From: Symbiodinium natans
Taxonomy: Eukaryota > Sar > Dinophyceae > Suessiales > Symbiodiniaceae
Direction: 5' to 3'
Assembly: GCA_905221605.1 (NCBI GenBank)
Contig: CAJNDS010000313.1
Coordinates: 321,478 to 385,477, forward strand
DNA: 64,000 nucleotides
In this document: positions 50,600 to 61,673 of the stretch, one piece after another
Layout: each line of letters begins with the position of its first letter
Position numbering within the stretch: the stretch's first letter is position 1
The notes under the pieces: generated by a model
What the model saw: the letters and a program-made list of their open reading frames with translations, nothing else
Databases searched by the model: none
Told to the model about the DNA's origin: nothing
Position numbers and translations under genes: made by a program

Positions 50600-50744
50600 C
50601 GGGTTTAGGGTTTAGGGTTTAGGGTTGAGGGTTGAGGGTTGAGGGTTGAGGGTTTAGGGTTTAGGGTTTATATAGGGTTTATGTACGTAGGACCTCTATG
50701 TATAGTGTGGGAAATCCCCTTCTGTATGTCTCTATATATATATA
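50600..50744. repeat. TTTAGGG/TTGAGGG array and domain boundary
   Basis: TTTAGGG with a TTGAGGG tract, then (TA)n at about 50732-50748. After this the sequence becomes AT-rich and telomere-like repeats vanish until 61.2 kb. Confidence 0.85.
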
Positions 50745-52360
50745 TATACTTACAGGAATCTATAATTAAAATATTTAAGAAATAAACTTTTTAAGTTTTA
50801 TAAATTTTACTCTTAAGGCAAAATCTTTAAAATTTATAAAATGTATAAAATTTATAAAATTTATAAAGCTTCCTTCTAAACTTGAGCAAACCAGGCTTTT
50901 ATAAATTTCACCTTAAGGGAAAAATTTATAAATTTATAAAAATTATAAAGTTTTGGGTTCAGGCGTCCCGGGAAACCTTTAAAATTTAAAAAATTTTATA
51001 AAATTCATAAAATTTATAAAAATTTATAAAATTTATAAAGCTTCCTTCTAAACTTGAGCAAGCCAGGCTTTATAAATTTTATAAATTTTATAAATTTCAC
51101 CTTAAAGGGTAAAATGTATAAAATTTATAACACTTATAAAGTTTTGGGTTCAGGCGTCCCGGGAAACCTTTAAAATTTATAAAATTTATAAAATTTATAA
51201 AATTTATAAAATTTATAAAATTTATAAAATTTATACAGCTTCCTTCTAAACTTGAGCAAACCAGGCTTTATAAATTTTAGAAATTTTATAAATTTCACCT
51301 TAAAGGGTAAAATTTATAAAATTTATAAAATTTATAAAATTTATAAAATTTATAAAGTTTTGGGTTCAGGCGTCCCGGGAAACCTTTAAAATTTATAAAA
51401 TTTATAAAATTTATATAATTTATAAAATTTATAAAGCTTCCTTCTAAACTTGAGCAAACCAGGCTTTATAAATTTTATAAATTTTATAAATTTCACCTTA
51501 AAGGGTAAAATTTATAAAATTTATAAAATTTATAAAGTTTTGGGTTCAGGCGTCCCGGGAAACCTTTAAAATTTATAAAATTTGCAAAATTTATAAAATT
51601 TATCAAATTTATAAAATTTATAAAGCTTCCTTCTAAACTTGAGCAAACCAGGCTTTATAAATTTTATAAATTTTATAAATTTCACCTTAAAGGGTGAAAT
51701 TTATAAAATTTATAAAATTTATAAAGTTTTGGGTTCAGGCGTCCCGGGAAACCTTTAAAATTTATAAAATTTATAAAATTTATACAATTTATAAAATTTA
51801 TAAAGCTTCCTTCTAAACTTGAGCAAACCAGGCTTTATAAATTTTATAAATTTTATAAATTTCACCTTAAAGGGTAAATTTTATAAAATTTATAAAATTT
51901 ATAAAGTTTTGGGTTCAGGCGTCCCGGGAAACCTTTAAAATTTTTAAAATTTATAAAGTTTATAAAATTTATAAAATTTATAAAATTTATAAAATTTATA
52001 AAATTTATAAAATTTATAAAATTTATAAATTTTATAAAGCTTCCCTCTAAACTTGAGCAAACCAGGCTTTATAAGTTTTATAAATTTTATAAATTTCACC
52101 TTCAGGGTAAAATTTATAAAATTTATAAAACTTATAAAGTTTTGGGTTCAGGCGTCCCGGGAAACCTTTAAAATTTATAAAATTTATAAAATTTATAAAA
52201 TTTATAAAGCTTCCTTCTAAACTTGAGCAAACCAGGCTTTATAAATTTTATAAATTTTATAAATTTCACCTTAAGGGTAAAATTTATAAAATTTATAAAA
52301 TTTATAAAGTTTTGGGTTCAGGCGTCCCGGGAAACCTTTAAAATTTATAAAATTCATAAA
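50745..52360 (+). repeat. AT-rich satellite, left arm (forward units)
   Basis: About eight units of roughly 190 bp. Each has three conserved blocks in order: AAGCTTCCTTCTAAACTTGA, then GCAAACCAGGCTTTATAAA; TTTCACCTTAAAGGGTAAAA; and GTTTTGGGTTCAGGCGTCCC, then GGGAAACCTTTAAAATTT. Variable ATAAATTTT / AATTTATAA padding separates them. No coding. Confidence 0.95.
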
Positions 52361-54740
52361 ATTTATAAAAATTTATAAAGCCTGGTTTGCTCAAGTTTAG
52401 AAGGAAGCTTTATAAATTTTATAAATTTTATAAATTTTTCCCTTAAGGTGAAATTTATAAAATTTATAAAATTTATAAAGCCTGGTTTGCTCAAGTTTAG
52501 AAGGAAGCTTTATAAATTGTATAAATTTTATAAACTTTATAAATTTTATAAATTTTACCGGGACGCCTGAACCCAAAACTTTATAATTTTTTTAAATTTT
52601 ATAAGTTTTACCCCTTAAGGTGAAATTTTATAAAATTTATAAAACTTATAAAGCCTGGTTTGCTCAAGTTTAGAAGGAAGCTTTATAAATTTTATAAATT
52701 TTATAAATTTTACAAATTTTGCAAATTTTATAAATTTTAAAGGTTTCCCGGGACGCCTGAACCCAAAACTTTATAAATTTTATAAATTTTATAAATTTTA
52801 CCCTTTAAGGTGAAATTTAAAGAATTTATAAAATTTATAAAGCCTGGTTTGCTCAAGTTTAGAAGGAAGCTTTATAAGTTTTATAAATTTTATAAATTTT
52901 ATAAATTTTGCAAATTTTATAAATTTTAAAGGTTTCCCGGGACGCCTGAACCCAAAACTTTATAAATTATATAAATTTTAGAAATTTTACCCTTTAAGGT
53001 GAAATTTATAAAATTTTATATTTTATAAAGCCTGGTTTGCTCAAGTTTAGAAGGAAGCTTTATAAATTATATAAATTTTATAAATTTATAAATTTTAAAG
53101 GTTTCCCGGGACGCCTGAACCCAAAACTTTATTAATTTTAAAAATTTTATAAATTTTATAAATTTTACCCTTTAAGGTGAAATTTATAAAATTTCTAAAA
53201 TTTATAAAGCCTGGTTTGCTCAAGTTTAGAAGGAAGCTTTATAAATTTTATAAATTTTATAAATTTTATAAATTTTATAAATTTTAAAGGTTTCCCGGGA
53301 CGCCTGAACCCAAAACTTTATAAATTTTTATAAATTTTATAAATTTTACCCTTAAGGTGAAATTTATAAAATTTATAAAATTTATAAAGCCTGGTTTGCT
53401 CAAGTTTAGAAGGAAGCTTTATAAATTTTACAAATTTTATAAATTTTATAAATTTTATAAACTTTAAAGGTTTCCCGGGACGCCTGAACCCAAAACTTTA
53501 TAAATTTTATAAATTTTATAAATTTTATAAATTTTATAAATTTTATAAATTTTATAAATTTTACCCTGAAGGTGAAATTTTTAAAATTTATAAAATTTAT
53601 AAAGCCTGGTTTGCTCAAGTTTAGAAGGAAGCTTTATAAATTTTATAAATTTTATAAATTTTATAATTTTTTAAATTTTATAAATTTTTATAAATTTTAT
53701 AAATTTTAAAGGTTTCCCGGGACGCCTGAACCCAAAACTTTATAAATTTCATAAATTTTATAAATTTTTCCCTTAAGGTGAAATTTATCAAATTCATAAA
53801 AATTTTTCAAGCCTGGTATGCTCCAGTTTAGAAGGAAGCTTTATAAATTTCAAAAATTTTATAAATTTTCAAGGTTTCCCGGGACGCCTGAACCCAAAAC
53901 TTTATAAATTTTATAAATTTTACAAATTCTACCCTTTAAGGTGAAAATAAATTTATAAAATTTAGAAAGCCTGGTTTGCTCAAGTTTAGAAGGAAGCTTT
54001 ATAAATTTTATAAATTTTATAAATTTTTTTCGTAAATTTTATAAATTTTATAAATTTTAAAGGTTTCCCGGGACGCCTGAACCCAAAACTTTATAAATTT
54101 TTGAAATTTTATAAATTTTACCCTTTAAGGTGAAATTTATAAAAATTTATAAAATTTATAAAGCCAGGTTTGCTCAAGTTTAGAAGGAAGCTTTATAAAT
54201 TTTATAAATTGTATAAATTTTAAAGGTTTCCCGGGACGCCTGAACCCAAAACTTTATAAATTTTATAAATTTTATAAATTTTACCCTTTAATGTGAAATT
54301 TATAAAATTGATAAAATTTATAAAGCCTGGTTTGCTCAAGTTTAGAAGGAAGCTTTTTAAATTTTATAAATTTAATTAATTTTTATAAATTTTATAAAAG
54401 GTTTCCTGGGACGCCTGAACCCAAAACTTTATAAATTTTTATAAATTTTATAAATTTTACCCTTTAAGGTGAAATTTATAAAATTTATAAAATTTATAAA
54501 GCCTGGTTTGCTCAAGTGTAGAAGGAAGCTTTATAAACTTTTTAAATTTTGTAAGTTTTATAAATTTTATAAGTTTTATAAATTTTAAAGTTTCCCGGGA
54601 CGCCTGAAACCCAAAACTTTATAAATGTTGATAAATTTTATAAATTTTACTCTTAAGGTGAAATTTATACAATTTATAAAATTTGTAGAATTTATACAAT
54701 TTATAAAGCCTGTTTGCTCAAGTGTAGAAGGAAGCTTTAT
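52361..54740 (-). repeat. AT-rich satellite, right arm (reverse units)
   Basis: The same unit in reverse complement: AAGCCTGGTTTGCTCAAGTT, then TAGAAGGAAGCTT; and GGTTTCCCGGGACGCCTGAA. About twelve to fourteen units, more diverged toward the right edge. The first unit after the switch lacks the CCCGGG block. Ile/Lys/Tyr/Phe frames here are repeat artefacts. Confidence 0.95.
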
Positions 54741-55430
54741 AAATTCAATACTTTAAATAGTTTAAATATTTTACTCATGGAAGCGATACTCATTTAAAAC
54801 AATTCCATTACTTCAATGAATTAAGCTATTTAACGGGACTTCTTCACTTCAAACTCTCCCGCGTCTCTGATGAAGTATGTCCCCTGTGAGGGCTTGGAAT
54901 TCGTTTGCTTGCGAAGAGGTGCGGGGATGAGGCGGAAGAAGGAATGATGAAATTATTTAAATCATGTGAATTATTTAAATTATTGAAATTAATTAAATGG
55001 TCTGGCTGTTGGAGTAATGATTTTATTTGAATAATTAAATTCTGGAGCCCCCAAAATAATTTAAATAATTAAATTGTTTAAATTATTTAATTTATTTTTG
55101 GTGCCTACCGAATTTAATTATTTAAATAAATTCATTCCTCCAACAGCCAGACCGTTCAAGTAATTTAGATTATTTAAATAATTTAAACCATTTAAATAAT
55201 TTAAACAAAAAATTTAATTATTCAAATCCCTGATTTGAATAATTAAATTCTTTTGGGAGGCCACAGAATTTTTCTAATTTAATTATTTAAGTCCCTGATT
55301 TGAATAATTAAATTCTTTTGGGAGGCCCCAGAACTTACATACTTTAATTATTCAAATCCCTGATTTGAATAATTAAATTCTTTTGGGGGGCACCAGAATG
55401 AAATTATTTTATGTTTTACAAACTCTATTT
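54741..55430. repeat. AT-rich region with nested inverted repeats
   Basis: A 44-bp inverted pair (54999-55042 with 55110-55153) carries GGTCTGGCTGTTGGAGTAAT on one side. Three tandem ~62-bp units from 55210 to 55390 each hold a palindrome: arm TTTAATTATTCAAAT, loop CCCTG, then the inverse arm, plus AATTCTTTTGGGAGGC. Possibly MITE remnants. No gene. Confidence 0.8.
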
Positions 55431-55690
55431 TTTGCATTATTAACTTATGGTATTCTGTTCACCACCCAGAATTCATTCCAGAGGTTACAATATTAATACG
55501 AGAATGAAGTGAACATGTGAACGAATGAACTGGGCGTTCTTTGTATTCTCTTTTTGCGCGCCCCTTAAACACTATTGTCTTCTTTCAACTAATCTCAACA
55601 GATACAGTGAATGAAATGAACGTGTGATCTGTGATTTAGCGAAAGAAAGAAGATAATGGGGGCGTTCATTTCACTTTGTTCATTCACTTT
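55431..55690. other. Anonymous AT-rich spacer
   Basis: GAATGAA / GTGAACG-type words, with a loose inverted relation between CATGTGAACGAATGAAC and GTTCATTTCACTTTGTTCAT. No gene. Confidence 0.5.
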
Positions 55691-56015
55691 CTATTTTAGT
55701 ATCCTGGGTTCTTAGGGTAGACTCGATTCTAAGAGAAGGTTTTTAGGGTAGCCTGTATTCTTAGGGCTGAGTTATTGTTTGGTGGTGGTCTTGATTTTTA
55801 GGATAGCTTGGATTCTTAGGGGTGGCCTGTATTCTTAGGATAAGCCTGGATTCTTGGGCTTGAGCTTGCTTTTTGGTGGCAGCCTGGTGTTTTAGAGTAG
55901 CCTGGGTTCTTAAGGTAGCCTGGATTCTTGGGGTAGCCCATTCTTAGGGTTGCGTTTTTTTCGTTTTGGTGGCAGCCTGGATTCTTAGGGTAGCCCGGAT
56001 TCTTAGGGTCCAATT
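55691..56015. repeat. GATTCTTAGGGTAGCCTG minisatellite
   Basis: About ten degenerate 20-30 bp units with the core GGATTCTTAGGGTAGCCTG. The minus strand keeps a 65-codon frame of YPKNPGY/C repeats, including a non-repeat CHQNEKN piece. It is probably a repeat artefact, since unit length varies. Confidence 0.75.
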
Positions 56016-56235
56016 TAAGGGATAGAGAAAGGCCTTCAAAACTTTTATTGAGGGTAAAGGAGAGATCTCAAGAAAAAAGGTAGTAGAGCTCCGTCGTTGC
56101 CTATGAAGCGACAAACGGCTTCTCTTATTGCTTGAGAAACATTTCTGAAACACAGAAATTGTAGAGAACTCTCTTTCATTTCCTGCAAAAAGATAGAGGA
56201 GGTCTCTCATGACCTATTGCGAGAGACAGAAGCTC
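56016..56235. repeat. Diverged ~200-bp repeat, copy 1
   Basis: Shares GGGTAAAGGAGAGATCTC, GAAACATTTCTGAAA, AGAGAACTCTCTTTC and CTCTCATGACCTATTGCGAG with copy 2 at about 57345-57570. Confidence 0.7.
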
Positions 56236-56810
56236 TTTCAGGTAAAAAATAGGAAACGGTAGCTACCTATTGACGAGACACAAAAGAGAGGACATGAGAG
56301 AGCTCTTATGATTTCTTTTGTATTACCAATGCAATCTTCTATCTCTGAGTAGGAGACGAAAGAAGAGCCTTCTATCTTCTCATAGGAATCAAATGAAGTC
56401 CTGTGTAGGAAACGAAGAGACCTTTGATAAACAAGAACAACAGAATGGAAACGAATCGATGTCATCCCATCTGTTTATTTATAATGATAAATGGGGCATT
56501 AAGAGCTCCTCTATTCTTTTGGAAATGGGAAATCTCTCTTTCGAAGACATCAGAGATCCCCTCTATGCCCCTCTGTCTCGCAGTCGGAAATGAGAGAGCC
56601 CATTCCCCCCACCCCCCGCCCCCCTACCTTCTCATAACAAACGAAAAAACGGAAATGAACGATGTCCTCGATCTTTTAATGCAGAATGAGAGACCTCTCT
56701 GTCTCCTAATGGAACATGAAAAACCTCATGTATTTTCTTTTCAATAAAAGATCCCTCTCTCGAGGCAATGAGAGATCCTTCCCGATATCTCTTTTTAGGA
56801 AACACTTCTT
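56236..56810. repeat. Degenerate GAGA/TCTC-rich modular repeat
   Basis: Built of words such as TCTATCTCTGAGTAGGAGA, CTTCTCATAGGAA and AATGAGAGATCC, also found at 57655-57705. Short frames on both strands are not credible. Confidence 0.6.
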
Positions 56811-57139
56811 CAAGTGGGAGAAAGACTTTTGAAAGATTACGCAGTCCAACCCCACCTCGCGTTGCCTGTTAAAACTACTCCCAGCCCCCAAAAATCCGGG
56901 GTGAAGGGCCTACCACTACTTGTGAGGAACATGATGCTCGGGATCAGGTGTTGGAACTTGTCTTCTGTGTCCCAGACCGGCAGAAGAGAGACGATGCGTG
57001 TGCATGTTCAAGATGTCTCGTAGACCACACCCTACGAAGCTGCAGCGGCTGCAAGACCATATCGGCTGGAAATGCTGACGTGCTCTGCTGGTTTGAAGTT
57101 TCTTGCGCGCCTTGGCCCCAGCAATGCAGCCTGCCATGA
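56811..57139 (+). CDS. Cys-rich coding-like island
   Basis: GC-richer insert between AT-rich repeats. One frame reads LELVFCVPDRQKRDDACACS, then RCLVDHTLRSCSGCKTISAG and a Cys-rich end closed by TGA at 57137. The CACSRC...CSGC spacing suggests a metal-binding knuckle. An overlapping frame (MGERLLKDYAVQPHLALPVK) is also open. Which is coding is unresolved and no family is recognised. Confidence 0.35.
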
Positions 57140-57720
57140 GGAAAAAGGGTAAATAAGGCTAAGGAGCTCTGTCATTCCCTAAAGAAGGAGAGCGGGGATA
57201 CCTTGGAGGAGCCCTTTCAGAAGAGACTCATCCCCCTCAAAGAGACAGAGGAGCTTTCAGATGACCCATTTAAAGATAGAACAGACTCTCTCACATAAAC
57301 GATAGAAACTGATGAGTTGTGTAATGTCCCCACTTAAGGAGTAAAGAAAGGCCTTCACATGTTTAGTTGTTTTATTTAGGGTAAAGGAGAGATCTCTCGA
57401 AAAAAATTCGAAGGGCTCTGTCATTTCTTATGAAGAGATAAAGGGCTTCTCTTATGACCTCTTCATTGACAGAGAAGCTATTTCTGAAAAAATTGACATA
57501 GTAGAGAGCTCTCTTTCTTTTCCTGCGCAAAGCTAGCGGAGGCCTCTCATGACCTATTGCGAGACTGAGATAGAAGATAGGAGATCGTAGAGATGTGAGC
57601 TCCCCTACCCAGTGTCGGGAGATTAAGACGCTCTTATTCGTTTGCGAAAGAGTTACTCTATCTCTGAGTAGGAGATGAAATAGCTCCTCCATCTTCTCAT
57701 AGGAAATGAAAGAACACCTG
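57140..57720. repeat. Diverged repeat copy 2 and modular repeat
   Basis: 57345-57570 matches 56016-56235. The flanks carry the same GAGA-rich modules. Confidence 0.65.
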
Positions 57721-57910
57721 TGTTTTTTGTATTTGTTATATGGTTACACCAGATTGACCAGCAGCCTCGCCCACCTTGTGCCAGTGTGACTGTGAGAGTC
57801 GAAACTTCATTTCCGTATGTCATATGACAACGACTACTACGTGTTGAATACATCTTGTACAACAAGTGCTCTGAGCGAAAATGTCTTGAAGATTTCAACA
57901 ACCATACGTC

Positions 57911-57954
57911 ATATATATATATATATATGGTCACCCCCCCCCCCATGATCTAGG
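57911..57954. repeat. Left boundary inverted repeat
   Basis: (AT)n, then GGTCAC, eleven C and ATGATCTAGG. Its inverse lies at 60748-60790 with the same homopolymer length and only one or two mismatches. Confidence 0.75.
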
Positions 57955-58249
57955 TTTTGCTTTGTCTCTATAAAAACCCTCGTAAATACCGATTAAAATG
58001 ACATGCTGGCTATGCTAGGCGATGTCCTGTTTTTGCACGTCTAGTCCTATGCGAGAAAACCTGTAAATAGTGAAAAACGCGTGTGTTTAGCACTACTTCC
58101 ACATCACCACATAAAAAAACACCCCAAAAACACAGGAAAATGCAATTTGGTAAACATGTCTATGAATTATTTGCATAGGACAGGCTTATAAACACAGAAT
58201 TGTATGCAAAAAACACTTCTTTTTTGCAGAATTTGCAAATTTTGACACA

Positions 58250-58728
58250 AATCCAAAAATCCAAAAATCCAAAAATTCAAAACCATGGAGCCGGGAGGCC
58301 GCCTTTTTTGGATTTTTTGGTTTTCTCGAGGTTTTTTTGGTTTTTTTTGGAAAAATCCAAAAAAAACCATGGTTTTTTTGGATTTTACTTGCTCCTGGCC
58401 TCAAAAACCTAAAAAACACATGGTTTTTTTTGGATTTTGAGTGAAAATCCAAAAAAACCCTCGTGTTTTTTTGGATTTCAGGTGCTCCTGGTCTCAGAAA
58501 CTAAAAAAACACGAGGGTTTTTTTGGATTTTCACTCAAAATCCAAAAAAAACCAATGTGTTTTTTAGGTTTTTGAGGCCAGGAGCAAGAAAAATCCAAAA
58601 AAAGCCATGGTTTTTTTTGGATTTTTCCAAAAAAAACCAAAAAAACCTCGAGAAAACCAAAAAATCCAAAAAAGGCGGCCTCCCGGCTCCATGGTTTTGA
58701 ATTTTTGGATTTTTGGATTTTTGGATTT
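58250..58728. repeat. ~480-bp fold-back palindrome
   Basis: Arms 58250-58472 and 58503-58728 with a 30-bp spacer starting GGATTTCAGGTGCTCCTGG. The arms carry CCATGGAGCCGGGAGGCCGC, CTCGAGG and repeated AAATCCAAAAAAACC. Both strands therefore encode nearly the same FFGFFQKKPKKP frames, which are artefacts. Outside the arms, TTTGCAAAATTTG-like words continue a weak symmetry. Confidence 0.9.
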
Positions 58729-58919
58729 TGGGTTTTTTTTAAGCAAATTTTGCAAAAAATACTTTTCTTGTATAAAGAATGTGTATTGTTATACGTTGTT
58801 TCTGCTAATGTGACTGCCTTGCACACACACAGAGAAAAGCACACAAACACACCCACCATTCGTTTTTTTTCAATTCAGCCTATTCGGTATGCAGGGCGTG
58901 GCGTTAACATGTAAAGTTC

Positions 58920-60720
58920 CATTAGATTTAATTACGAATGAGGCTTAAAAGAGGATGTCTTGGGATGTGGCGTCTTAATATGAAAAGTAATAAAAAAAAG
59001 AAATAGAGAGGGTTTCTTAGGGTGTGGTTCTTTTGAGGATGTGGACCTGCAATTCAAAAGTCTAATTGGACTTAAAAAAGAGTGGGGCTTCGAAGAGGAT
59101 GTCTTGGGGTGTGGCCTCTTAATTTAAACGTCTATTTAAGTGGAATCACAAAGGAAGTCCAGTTGAGGATTTCTTAGGGTGTGGTGTTTTAGTGCAAACC
59201 TCAAATTACATTTCATTACGAAGCGGGGCCAGAGGAGACTTTCACAGGGTGTGGTCGGTAAAATAAAATTCCAAAGAGGTAGTAACGAATGAGGCTTAGA
59301 AGGGCGTGGCCTCTTAATTGTTTTACTTGGTTTGGTTTTACGAACGAAGCTGTGGCTTTACCATACACAGGTCTTAGGGTGTGGCCTTTTAAATTCTGTC
59401 CAAAGGGGTGTGGCCTCTAAACTTAAAATTCAATTTAAGTGGAATTCCAAACGAGTCCAGATGAGGATTTCTTAGGGTGTGGCGTTTTAATACAAACCTC
59501 AAATAACATTGTAGTATGAAGCGAGGCCAGGGGAGAATTTCATAGGGTGTGGTCTGCAAAATAGAATTCCAAATAGGTATTAACCAATGAAGCTTAGAAG
59601 AGGATGTCTTGTGGCGGGGCCTCTTAATTTGTTTGTTTGACTTGGGTTTAATTTACTAACGAAGCTATGGCTTTATCATATACAAGTCTATTGACATTTC
59701 ACTAATAGGCACCAGAAGAGGATTTCATAGGGCCTAGCGGTTAAATATGGAATTGTAAGTACATTCAAATACAAATGGGGGCTCATGATATAAATTTCTG
59801 TCCAAGAGTTACATACGAACCTAGCCTAGGTCACAACTTCTTAGGGTGTGGGCTTCTTACCTAGAATTGTAAACTTCTTACGAGATTCTGTTACGAACAG
59901 GCCCCAGAATGGTGTGGCTTTTTTTAATACAAGCATCTTGGCAAATCGAAAATAAGTCTAATTACAAACGAAGGTCTAATGAGGATTTCTTGGCGTGTGG
60001 CTTTGTAATACAGAATTCTAATTAATCTTCATTACAAATAGGGGCCAGAAAGGGATTTCATAGGGTATGGTCTGCAATATAGAATTCTAACTCGGTTTCA
60101 TTGCGAGGAGGAGGTCCTGGGGTTGGCCTCTGAATATACACTTGCTTTACTTGGGTTCAATTACGAACGAAGCCCAGAAGAGGATTTCTTAGGGTGTGGG
60201 CTTACAATATGAAATCAAATTGCGTTTCATTACGAATGGGGCCAGCGAAAGATTTCACAAGGTGTGGGAAAAACAAAAATGTTCTAAATAGGTATTAATC
60301 AATGAGGCTTAGAAGAGGATGTCTTGGGGCTGGGCCTCTTAATATTTTTTTACTTGGGTTAATTACGAACGAAGCTGTGGCTTTATCAGACACAAGTCTA
60401 CTGAAATTTCATTAAGAGGGCCCAGAAGAGGATTTCATAGGGTGTGGCCTTTAAGTATAGAATTCTTTTCGTAGGGTGTGGGCTTCTTATGTAGAAGCAT
60501 TTTCTCAATAAAATAGGAAGGAAGCCCAGATGAGGATTTCTGAGGCTGTAACCTCTGCATATAAAGCTCTTGTGAGATTTTGTTACGGACAGGCAGGCCC
60601 CAGAAGAGGATTTCATAGGGTGCGGCTTTTAATTGGCAAATTTAGATTTCTAAAAAAAGTTTTACTACGAATGAGGCCAGTGGCCTTTTAATTTTCATTC
60701 CGACTTAGGTTTAAATCTCG
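58920..60720. repeat. Degenerate repeat field with AGGGTGTGG core
   Basis: More than fifteen diverged copies of a module AGAGGATTTCTTAGGGTGTG, then GCCTCTTAAT, an AGAATTCTAATT-like stretch and CATTACGAACGAGGCC, spaced about 65-110 bp apart. A few are longer compound units (59330-59700 and 60330-60470 share GAAGCTGTGGCTTTA). No gene. Confidence 0.8.
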
Positions 60721-60747
60721 CTTCGATGGGCCCGAAAGGCCTTTCGA

Positions 60748-60790
60748 CCTAGATCATGGGGGGGGGGGTGAGCATATATATATATATACA
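60748..60790. repeat. Right boundary inverted repeat
   Basis: CCTAGATCAT, eleven G, TGAGC, then (AT)n: the inverse of 57911-57954. 60791-61195 is anonymous AT-rich sequence with TTTGGTTTGG words. Confidence 0.75.
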
Positions 60791-61199
60791 CTCATATATA
60801 AATCTATGTCACATATTCTGTGTTGTGTAAGGGCAGGTTTCTCGTGCCCACCTTTTATTTCAGATTCTTGTTTATGAGTGTCTACACAGGCAAGATTCAA
60901 TGTTTGATTCGTAGCACTTGTGTTTCCTTTGGTTTGGACTTTGGATTGAAGTGTTTGTAAAGGCAGAGTTAAACTTGTATTCTTGGTTGAAAATGTCTGT
61001 CTAAAGGTTTTGTCCGCGTTGCAGAAGTTAATGTTTGCATTTGGTTTGGTGTTGTGTTCAAGGGAATTTGCGAGGAGGAACTTGCAATTTACGGTTGGTT
61101 TGATTTTCGGTTTAGTGCTTTAACTACTTGCACAGACAAGCTTTAAGCTTGAAAAAAAGCGGTTCCCACATTATACGTAAAGGTCCATGGCACATAGGG

Positions 61200-61314
61200 T
61201 TTATATAGGGTTTAGGGTTTAGGGTTTGGGGTTTAGGGTTTAGGGTTTAGGGTTTAGGGTTTAGGGTTTAGGGTTTAGGGTTTAGGGTTTAGGGTTTAGG
61301 GTTTAGGGTTTAGG
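61200..61314. repeat. TTTAGGG array (return of telomere-like domain)
   Basis: Begins ATAGGGTTTATATAGGG, the same junction style as at 50.66 kb, then about 14 near-perfect heptamers. Confidence 0.95.
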
Positions 61315-61379
61315 GGGACCCTGGGCCCCCGAAGCTTTGGCCCGTACAGCACCCCTAAGCCCTAAACCTTAAACTGAAA

Positions 61380-61565
61380 AACCTCAACCCTAAACCCTAA
61401 ACCCTAAACCCTTAACCCTAAACCCTAAACCCTTAACCCTAAATCCTAAACCCTTAGCCCTAAACCCTAAACCCTTAACCCTAAATCCTAAACCCTTAAC
61501 CCTAAACCCTAAACCCTAAACCCTAAACCCTAAACCCTAAACCCTAAACCCTAAACCCTAAACCC
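61380..61565. repeat. CCCTAAA array with CCCTTAA higher-order pattern
   Basis: A compound unit CCCTAAACCCTAAACCCTTAA (21 bp) recurs about five times before ordinary heptamers. Confidence 0.9.
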
Positions 61566-61601
61566 CCTCAAGGCCCCACACCTACAACCCTCTGGGTGCA
61601 G

Positions 61602-61673
61602 GCCTAACCTACTTCGGCTATACAGGCGTGAAGGCCTTGCCTGGAAACCCCGGCTCTCTCGTGACCGGGCTGG
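61602..61673 (+). CDS. Exon-like island, Gly-rich
   Basis: The acceptor CCCTCTGGGTGCAG ends at 61601. The frame reads LTYFGYTGVKALPGNPGSLV, then TGLG, with a possible donor G|GTTTAGG. CCCTAAA lies 5' and TTTAGGG 3'. Its phase does not fit the next exon candidate, so it is listed alone. Confidence 0.35.

Noticed and set aside
53406-53618. FIKFIKFIKF ORF
   Set aside because: Translation of AT-rich satellite padding.
58167-58914. Phe/Lys-rich ORFs on both strands (FFGFFQKKPKKP type)
   Set aside because: Symmetric products of the fold-back hairpin.
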